Shown: positions 14,401 to 18,451 of the stretch, one piece after another
Position numbering within the stretch: the stretch's first letter is position 1
Layout of the letters: every line of letters starts with the position of its first letter
Source: an uncultured Bacteroidales bacterium
GTDB lineage: Bacteria; Bacteroidota; Bacteroidia; Bacteroidales; UBA932
Length of the DNA: 18,451 nucleotides
Reading direction: 5' to 3'
Assembly: GCA_934675095.1 (NCBI GenBank)
Contig: CAKUPC010000040.1
Location: 1 to 18,451 of the forward strand
Translations under genes and position numbers: made by a program
The notes under the pieces: model-generated
What the model was told of the DNA's origin: nothing
The model's database searches: none
What the model saw: only the letters and a program-made list of their open reading frames with translations

Positions 14401-15521
14401 AACTCACTCCGGAAGACCTTGTACTGAAGGTTGCCGACACCGGTTCCGGCATCCCGAAAGACAGGCAGGAGCAGATTTTCGAGCGGTTCTATCAGGTGGA
14501 GCGGGACAACATCGGAAGCGGGATAGGCCTGTCCCTTGTTCAGCGGCTTGTTGAACTTCACCACGGCAAGATTGAGATTGACAGCGAACCGGGGAAGGGC
14601 TCGACTTTCACTGTGCATCTTCCGCAGTCCTCCGGCGCATATTCGGCGGAGGAACTCGGCGGGGTGCAGGAAATGCATTCGTCAAATGCGCGTGAGAGGT
14701 ATATACTCGATTCAGAGGAAATCGACAGTTCTGAACCGGCGGACGGCGCTTCTCCGGTTCAGGAAGAGACCGGTGGCCTGCTGTTGATTGTTGAGGACAA
14801 CGAGGATATCGCCGCCTATCTTCGCGACTCGCTTTCGGACGGCTTTGAGATACGCCTTGCAAGGAACGGCGAGCAGGCTCTTGCCGCGGTGAACGATTCT
14901 CTTCCGGATTTGGTGATTACGGATTTGAATATGCCTGTGATGGACGGGTTGAAGCTTTGTTCGCGGCTTAAGCAGAATGTGGAGACCTCGGACATTCCTG
15001 TCATAGTCATTTCCTCGAGCACTGATTCCAAAGATCAGCTCGCGGCATTCCGGGCCGGCGCCGATGACTTTATGTCCAAGCCGTTCCAGCTTTCCATACT
15101 CCAGAACAAGATTCGCAATATGCTGCGGACGCGGGCGAGGGTTATGGACAAGGCCGCAAAGTCTTCGGAACTGGAGTCGGGGAGGGCCGGACTTTCAGCC
15201 TACGACGAGGAACTGCTTGCCAAGGCTGCCGCGATAGTCGGGAAAAATATGGACAACGCGGACTTCTCCACGGCCGACTTTGCCGCCGAGATGGGCATGT
15301 CCCGCTCGAACCTCCACCTCAAGCTGAAGGCTCTCACCGGAGAGTCTGCCCTGGACTTCATCCGCCGCATCCGCTTCAAGGAGGCCTGCCGCCTGCTCAA
15401 GGACGGCCGCTACTCCATCTCCGTCATCAGCGACCTCGTCGGCTTCAACAGCCCGTCCTACTTCGCCACCTGCTTCAAACGCTACATGGGCTGTCTCCCG
15501 ACCGAATGGGGCAAACGCTAA
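11496..15521 (+). CDS. Hybrid two-component system regulator (HTCS), full length
   Basis: This 1341-aa one-piece sensor-regulator has the full HTCS layout. A signal peptide (1-39, ending AGAGVADA) is followed by a large periplasmic sensor of Reg_prop beta-propeller repeats (LSVEDGLSQSTVFSI, GFMWFGTMDGLSRYDG and later GYVWIGTNTGGVNRWD) and a Y_Y_Y domain (about 700-775). A membrane helix lies at about 780-805. HisKA has the phospho-His838 in NISHEMRTPL, and HATPase has NNLLSNAFKY (about 948) and DTGSGIP. The receiver has EDNED, Asp1143 in ITDLNMPVMDG and SKPF. A C-terminal AraC domain (about 1245-1338) completes it. Such proteins sense an oligosaccharide in the periplasm and activate a polysaccharide utilisation locus. 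It starts 37 nt after kduI on the same strand and ends at a terminator, so its target is likely this locus or the neighbouring susD one. Confidence 0.96.
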   Translation: MKGCSDRIGLFRSTGVVSALRIALLCFVPLFAGAGVADAFRMPYFSHLSVEDGLSQSTVFSICQDSTGFMWFGTMDGLSRYDGYEFRVWRHTPADSASISSDIVRLVYSDGSGRIWAGTVNGLSLYDADSDSFRNWAVGEVGGIAEAEGGELYVAAGGQLMIFNPETLQWRSGLLGGGVLPTMLCRDGNTLWIATDGAGLFRLDIVDGEVRKVPEFASEKPINSIFAYGETLWIATEGDGLWCLSLNGKSCTSAERFTGGDGLPSNYARSLSADDSGRIWVGTYGGLGILEDGVFNSVRSDTFQEGALSQSSVRSICRDNQGGMWLGTYFGGLNYWHPLRNHFSSIKRQRHYSSLNDDVVSCLAEDGNGYVWIGTNTGGVNRWDSSSGTFRYWMLKSGDGSFPESNDIKALWADDAAGKVYVGAHAGGLSCISMTTGVVTRFDSKSPSSAERLLDVYSIVPEPSSSRLWLGTLSGVRLFDRRTGEIYVPEFSDSAKSSAMASARALMLDSSGHLWAGGGSGLMVYSVSDDRLSLCREIAAPSGLYVHSFLEVPGKSVWVGTREGLLCYGLSDGTWNHYTVEDGLPSNIVDGLEADEYGMIWVSTDMGISRFNPYTSSFRNFTVEDGLSGSQFNPSSSLRRSGGEILFGGINGITMFRPELFSGNPYSPQPVITGFRLSGKYASENVRFNVPEIRLSHDRNSFSVSFSVPDYLSGHHGTFSYILEGHDEDWTETCSSRTASWSNLPHGEYFFRLKSANSDGKWCDSETTLKIVVRPVWYMTLPALIVFAFMAALAFVALYLLIVRKKDRQKKDELAEQEAVHQEELQQMKTRFFINISHEMRTPLMLIVNPLSEMIARCNDMWMRRQLKYLDRNARRLLHLVNQLIDYRRAELGVFRLSVRPEPVMKIIRENWSYYEVLAQKKKLKYRLESSVGDASALVDAQYLELILNNLLSNAFKYTASGSVTLSAELTPEDLVLKVADTGSGIPKDRQEQIFERFYQVERDNIGSGIGLSLVQRLVELHHGKIEIDSEPGKGSTFTVHLPQSSGAYSAEELGGVQEMHSSNARERYILDSEEIDSSEPADGASPVQEETGGLLLIVEDNEDIAAYLRDSLSDGFEIRLARNGEQALAAVNDSLPDLVITDLNMPVMDGLKLCSRLKQNVETSDIPVIVISSSTDSKDQLAAFRAGADDFMSKPFQLSILQNKIRNMLRTRARVMDKAAKSSELESGRAGLSAYDEELLAKAAAIVGKNMDNADFSTADFAAEMGMSRSNLHLKLKALTGESALDFIRRIRFKEACRLLKDGRYSISVISDLVGFNSPSYFATCFKRYMGCLPTEWGKR

Positions 15522-15529
15522 AATCCTGT

Positions 15530-15566
15530 AAAAATCCGCAATATTTATTGTGTACTGCGGATTTTT
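15530..15566 (+). terminator. Intrinsic terminator after the HTCS gene (possibly bidirectional)
   Basis: AAAAATCCGCA (15530-15540) and TGCGGATTTTT (15556-15566) pair perfectly over 11 bp with a 15-nt loop, 8 nt after the HTCS stop. The A-run and T-run at either side allow termination from both directions, which fits the minus-strand lipoprotein gene on the other side. Confidence 0.85.
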
Positions 15567-15578
15567 GCGTAATTTTGC
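15548..15578 (+). promoter_or_regulatory. Promoter-like element within and after the HTCS terminator
   Basis: TTG (15548-15550), a 19-nt spacer and TAATTTTGC (15570-15578) fit the Bacteroidota promoter form. The -33 part lies in the terminator loop. Transcription would run through 15585-15780, which holds no convincing reading frame, so the product could be a small RNA antisense to the end of the lipoprotein transcript, or nothing at all. Confidence 0.4.
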
Positions 15579-15796
15579 GCAGTATAGTGAGAATATTGAG
15601 GAAAAATTGCTGCTTCTCGTCAGCCCTCGCTACAATATTGTCAGTTTCTCAGACTGGGCAATGCAATAAGCTTGATTTCGTATGGACAAGAAAAATCAGC
15701 AGCGGCGGCAAACGCCGCCACTGCAAAAATATGAAAGGGGTTTCTCATTATTTCTGATGCTGTCCTTCTACGGCTCTTTTAGAATGAGTCGTAGGA
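15579..15796. other. Gene-free gap with a strong GC hairpin (15699-15724)
   Basis: No credible coding frame is seen between the HTCS terminator and the lipoprotein stop. GCAG (15699-15702) pairs with CTGC (15721-15724), and GGCGGC (15704-15709) pairs with GCCGCC (15714-15719), with one C-A mismatch and a 4-nt AAAC loop. In either direction it could end a transcript, but no T-run of note follows it on the plus strand. On the minus strand the run TTTTTGC lies 5' to it, so it is not a textbook terminator there either. Confidence 0.5.
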
Positions 15797-17734
15797 TTAG
15801 TCCGCGCTAGTGGTTGACGATGTATTTGTACGTTTGGCACCTATTGTGTTTGATATGCCTTCGTCAAAGACGTACTCTCCGTATGTTTCCATACTTGGAT
15901 TCCAGGTTTCAGACATTGGCTTTCCTACCAGTTTTTTGAATGAGTTTATTGTCATTGACTTGTAGGCAGAATCTCCTATTCCTGCTCCGGTTGTTGCATT
16001 TGAAGCAGAATTGTAATACACATTATTGGTCGTAACCCCCGTAGCATTAGGGGCAGAAGTGTTGATTTTGAATGAAACTATTTGCGATTTAGTATCCTCT
16101 GTCTTATTGCATTCAAAGAAAAGATTCTTGGCCATCCCGAAAGACGTTGCGATGTCTCCGACAATTATCATATTTCGGTCAGAAATGATATTGTCGAACG
16201 TTGATGATTCCAAATTGAATGAATCAATCGTCATCTTCGCCCCATAGACAAGCCTGAACTTCGTTGCCGCAGATGACGATTCAGCATAGAAGATATTATT
16301 CTTGAGGGATATACTCTGCGCTGAAGAGGCATTCTCGCTTTTTACATTGAGCAGATAGACATTCTCTCCGCTGATACCGAATTCACAATCTTCAACAGTA
16401 AGTTTGAGTTTTGTAAAGACATTGACAGTATTGAATTCGAAAAAGTTCTTCCCTATGTTCTTGAAATGGCAATTTGAGAATGCTATATTTCCGAAAGTCT
16501 TAAAAGCATGACCATCAGTATTTATATTCTGAGCAAAGGCATTTTTAGCACCGATAGTGCATCTGAGATTTGCAAGAAGCATAAGTTCTCCTCCGTCATA
16601 CGGTCTTACTTGTCTGTAAAAATCCACATTGGATCTCATGGCAGCATCTGCACCCACAACAATGAGAGACTTGTATGCTGAAGCGGCATTGAATTTCGCT
16701 TTTGTACAACTTGAGGTTATGAAATATACTCCAGTGTCAGATGCGGCGAGGTTGAAACTTTTGTCCCGTCTGTCAGACACAAGCACTCCCCCCGGATTGG
16801 TAGTCTTGTTGAATGTGATGCCGCAGAAAGTCAGATTGAAGCCATCATTGTATTTCACGAAATAGTTTTCGTGCTTGGCATAATCCGTAGAGGCAAGCGC
16901 TTTCATCGTAAGGATGCTGTTCCTCTCTGCAATCTGGCTATATTTTATGGAAGTCCTCTTTGCGACCTGACTACCGTCCGTTTTGGAAAGTATTACTGTA
17001 AAGCCTTCCTCGAACTCGACCGGAAGAATAGTGAAGAAATAGTCACCGGCAGCGAGAGCGCTTCCGTCAGATTTGCGGAGTGTTACATAAGTTTCCGCCT
17101 TGTTTGCAGTCGGTGTGATTGTGGGATTTCCATTGTTGTAATCAATTGTGAATGCCCCGGCAAGAATCTCGTCTTTGTTGCCCATAAGGGTAATCGATTT
17201 TACATCATCCATGTCTTCAGCTAATGTGAACTTAATGTGGGAGCATACATTCTTAAATAAAAGTTGATTATTCTCATCTGCTTTGGCAACCATTATTGCC
17301 GTATTGCTGGCAAAAGATCCTATAGTCGCCTCTTGAACGGAGGGCAGGATTGTTGATATGGTATTAGCGGCTAAATCAATCTTGGATTCTGTAATATTAG
17401 GATATAGAGCATAAAAAACATCTGCATCTTCTGGAACACTCCCTGAAAATGAAAGGAAATTCTCAGATATCGTAAATTTATTCTTGTGGTTTTCTGTTAT
17501 AGCCGAATTGTCAAAGACACTGATAATGTCATTTTTAAGCCAATTAACAGACCTTCCGTCATTATCAAGTATTGTCTTGCTTTCCGGTTGTCCTTCGAGG
17601 TTTGCAGAGAACTGCACGTCAATGTATTTTACTTCCTTTGCAGGAGTGTTAGGCTCTTCAATTATTTCCTTGTTGCAGGCTACCGCAGCTGCTGCGACAG
17701 CGAGCATGATTACAAAATGCTTTTTCATGTTCAT
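15797..17734 (-). CDS. Surface lipoprotein, fimbrillin-like N-terminus and repeat-rich C-terminus
   Basis: This 645-aa protein has a lipoprotein signal (MKKHFVIMLAVAAAAVAC, Cys20 lipidated) followed by an acidic NKEIIEEPNTP linker, which fits export to the outer-membrane surface. Residues of about 35-290 have the pattern of Bacteroidales fimbrillin-like lipoproteins (VQFSANLEGQPESKTIL, WLKNDIISVFD, FSGSVPEDADVFYALYP). The remaining part (about 320-620) repeats short beta-strand and Asn-rich segments such as NIAFSNCHFKNIGKNFFEF and ISLKNNIFYAESS, suggestive of a parallel beta-helix that may bind glycan. No catalytic motif is clear. The coding sequence is visibly more AT-rich than the rest of the window. 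It starts 8 nt after the 47-aa peptide gene. I infer a surface glycan-binding or adhesive role linked to the upstream susD, but the exact family is uncertain. Confidence 0.75.
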   Translation of the reverse strand: MNMKKHFVIMLAVAAAAVACNKEIIEEPNTPAKEVKYIDVQFSANLEGQPESKTILDNDGRSVNWLKNDIISVFDNSAITENHKNKFTISENFLSFSGSVPEDADVFYALYPNITESKIDLAANTISTILPSVQEATIGSFASNTAIMVAKADENNQLLFKNVCSHIKFTLAEDMDDVKSITLMGNKDEILAGAFTIDYNNGNPTITPTANKAETYVTLRKSDGSALAAGDYFFTILPVEFEEGFTVILSKTDGSQVAKRTSIKYSQIAERNSILTMKALASTDYAKHENYFVKYNDGFNLTFCGITFNKTTNPGGVLVSDRRDKSFNLAASDTGVYFITSSCTKAKFNAASAYKSLIVVGADAAMRSNVDFYRQVRPYDGGELMLLANLRCTIGAKNAFAQNINTDGHAFKTFGNIAFSNCHFKNIGKNFFEFNTVNVFTKLKLTVEDCEFGISGENVYLLNVKSENASSAQSISLKNNIFYAESSSAATKFRLVYGAKMTIDSFNLESSTFDNIISDRNMIIVGDIATSFGMAKNLFFECNKTEDTKSQIVSFKINTSAPNATGVTTNNVYYNSASNATTGAGIGDSAYKSMTINSFKKLVGKPMSETWNPSMETYGEYVFDEGISNTIGAKRTNTSSTTSAD

Positions 17735-17742
17735 TTCAGGTT

Positions 17743-17886
17743 TTATTCCCAGTCAACGCCTGAGTCTTCGTTATTGAAGATGTTATAGCTTTCATTTTTT
17801 GTCGTTAGGCTTTGCGCAAAGCCTATCTCCGTGTTAAGTGTCATTGCCTCCACTCTGGGGGGGGCATAGAATTTTGTGGTTTTCAT
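17743..17886 (-). CDS. 47-aa peptide upstream of the lipoprotein, unknown function
   Basis: ATG 17886 opens a 47-codon frame (MKTTKFYAPPRVEAMTLNTE...) ending 8 nt before the lipoprotein start. The frame continues upstream to 17955, but this ATG follows an A-rich leader of the type seen before translated genes in the phylum. Short ORFs of this style (MK-K/T, aromatic, Pro-Pro, E-V/A, then a Gln-Ser segment) are often found just before surface lipoprotein genes in Bacteroidales. It has no signal peptide and no known domain, and its C-terminus is acidic (NNEDSGVDWE). Codons 8-10 lie on a run of eight C (eight G on the plus strand, 17857-17864), which can slip in replication and switch the frame. 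Tight spacing suggests translational coupling with the lipoprotein. Confidence 0.6.
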   Translation of the reverse strand: MKTTKFYAPPRVEAMTLNTEIGFAQSLTTKNESYNIFNNEDSGVDWE

Positions 17887-17966
17887 AATTTTACTGTTTA
17901 TTAGTGTTGTTGTTTTTACGTGTTTCAATTCAGTTTTTGTCAAGCTGCCTGTCAAGCCACTGAGAG

Positions 17967-18091
17967 GGCGGGGATGAAGAAAAGGATGGGATGCAAGGCG
18001 GACGGCGCGGATGAAACCGCAGCAGCCTTGGCGGCTGTGAGGATTTCATCAAGACATCCAACGCCGCAGACCGCCTTTTCTTCGCCCCGCC
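17967..18091. repeat. 125-bp imperfect inverted repeat directly after susD
   Basis: The ends GGCGGGG (17967-17973) and CCCCGCC (18085-18091) pair, and the pairing continues with GAAGAAAAGG / CCTTTTCTTC after one bulge, giving about 17 bp of near-perfect terminal inverted repeat. Inside, GATGAAA pairs with TTTCATC and CAGCC with GGCTG at the centre, so most of the element can fold. It begins 2 nt after the susD stop codon (minus-strand sense). It may be a 3' hairpin that ends or protects the susCD transcript, or a MITE-like insertion. No transposase is present and no target duplication was seen. Confidence 0.7.
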
Positions 18092-18093
18092 AC

Positions 18094-18451
18094 CTATTTC
18101 CAGCCCTCGTTCTGCCGGCACTGCGGCATCATGTCCAGATCCCGCTGCGGAATCGGGAGCACCTCGTGGCGGCCCTTGACGGTGTAGTCGGCGATGATGT
18201 AGAGCGACGGCATCTGCTCATGCCAGTCGGCGCACTTTCCGGCGGTCTCCATGATGGTCTCGTAGTAGATGCCCCAGCGGACAAGATCCTGGCGGCGGTG
18301 TCCCTCGAAGGCGAGTTCGTAGGCACGCTCGTCGCGGACAGCCTGTTGGAACTGCTCGTAGCTCAGGCCTGTCGAGAGGTCAGAAACTGACGATGCCGTG
18401 CCGACAGGGAGGCCGCAGGCGCGGCGGCGCACGATGTTGACTGCGGAATAG
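18094..18451 (-). CDS. SusD/RagB outer-membrane glycan-binding lipoprotein, C-terminal part only
   Basis: The frame enters from the right edge of the window and gives the last 119 residues. They match the SusD/RagB C-terminus: a VRRRA segment, then ERAYELAFEGHRRQDLVRWG, then HEVLPIPQRDLDMMPQCRQNEGW just before the stop at 18094. These motifs (RxxEL.fEg.Rw.DL.R.g; lPiP..el..np...qN.g) are highly typical. SusD sits on a SusC TonB-dependent transporter at the cell surface and binds oligosaccharides for import. SusC should lie further right on the same strand, outside the window. The glycan cannot be deduced. Downstream are the inverted repeat, the 47-aa peptide and the lipoprotein on the same strand. 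Confidence 0.95.
   Translation of the reverse strand, partial: YSAVNIVRRRACGLPVGTASSVSDLSTGLSYEQFQQAVRDERAYELAFEGHRRQDLVRWGIYYETIMETAGKCADWHEQMPSLYIIADYTVKGRHEVLPIPQRDLDMMPQCRQNEGWK

Noticed and set aside
15506..15757. 83-aa open frame over the HTCS end and the following gap
   Set aside because: It starts within the HTCS gene, runs through the terminator and shows no protein-like pattern.
1..18451. CRISPR array, tRNA, rRNA, intact IS element or integrase
   Set aside because: No regularly spaced repeats, cloverleaf, rRNA-like sequence or transposase/integrase motifs were found on either strand.

Overview
The window looks like a chromosomal segment of a member of the Bacteroidota, most likely order Bacteroidales, of moderate GC content. 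The evidence is a SusD/RagB C-terminus, a one-piece hybrid two-component system (HTCS), lipoproteins and short leader-type ORFs typical of that phylum, and several promoters of the Bacteroidota form TTTG / about 19-20 nt / TAnnTTTG. No rRNA, tRNA, CRISPR array or intact insertion sequence was seen.

Layout. Positions 1-570 (minus) hold a truncated sugar nucleotidyltransferase. From 732 to 3532 (plus) come a FtsB/DivIC-like septum protein, a 47-aa exported or membrane peptide, a LysR regulator and a short AspT/YidE-type permease, closed by a strong terminator. Positions 3667-4620 (minus) hold two hypothetical membrane or secreted proteins. A DUF308/HdeD-like membrane protein (4858-5472, plus) runs stop-to-stop into an AraC regulator (5473-6384, minus). 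Positions 6672-11458 (plus) hold a sugar-acid locus: a ROK kinase, a wrecked HTCS gene carrying an antisense fragment of a DUF4143 ATPase, an orphan galactitol-type PTS EIIC permease and a KduI uronate isomerase. A full-length 1341-aa HTCS follows (11496-15521, plus) with a clear terminator. The right end (minus) is the tail of another glycan locus: the SusD C-terminus, a 125-bp inverted repeat, a 47-aa peptide and a 645-aa surface lipoprotein.

How it may work together. Two observations point to a linked pathway. The ROK and EIIC genes carry a nearly identical 41-bp control region (35/41 identical) with a 16-bp LacI-type palindrome at the same distance from the -7 element and the start codon. 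The kduI product has its metal ligands but is preceded by a Sec signal peptide fused just before the normal N-terminus. My inference is that unsaturated uronate (from pectin, glycosaminoglycan or a similar polysaccharide) is isomerised in the periplasm, imported by an EIIC working without EIIA/EIIB, and phosphorylated inside by the ROK kinase, under the HTCS and/or a LacI-type factor encoded elsewhere. The substrate, the export and the PTS-independence are unproven.
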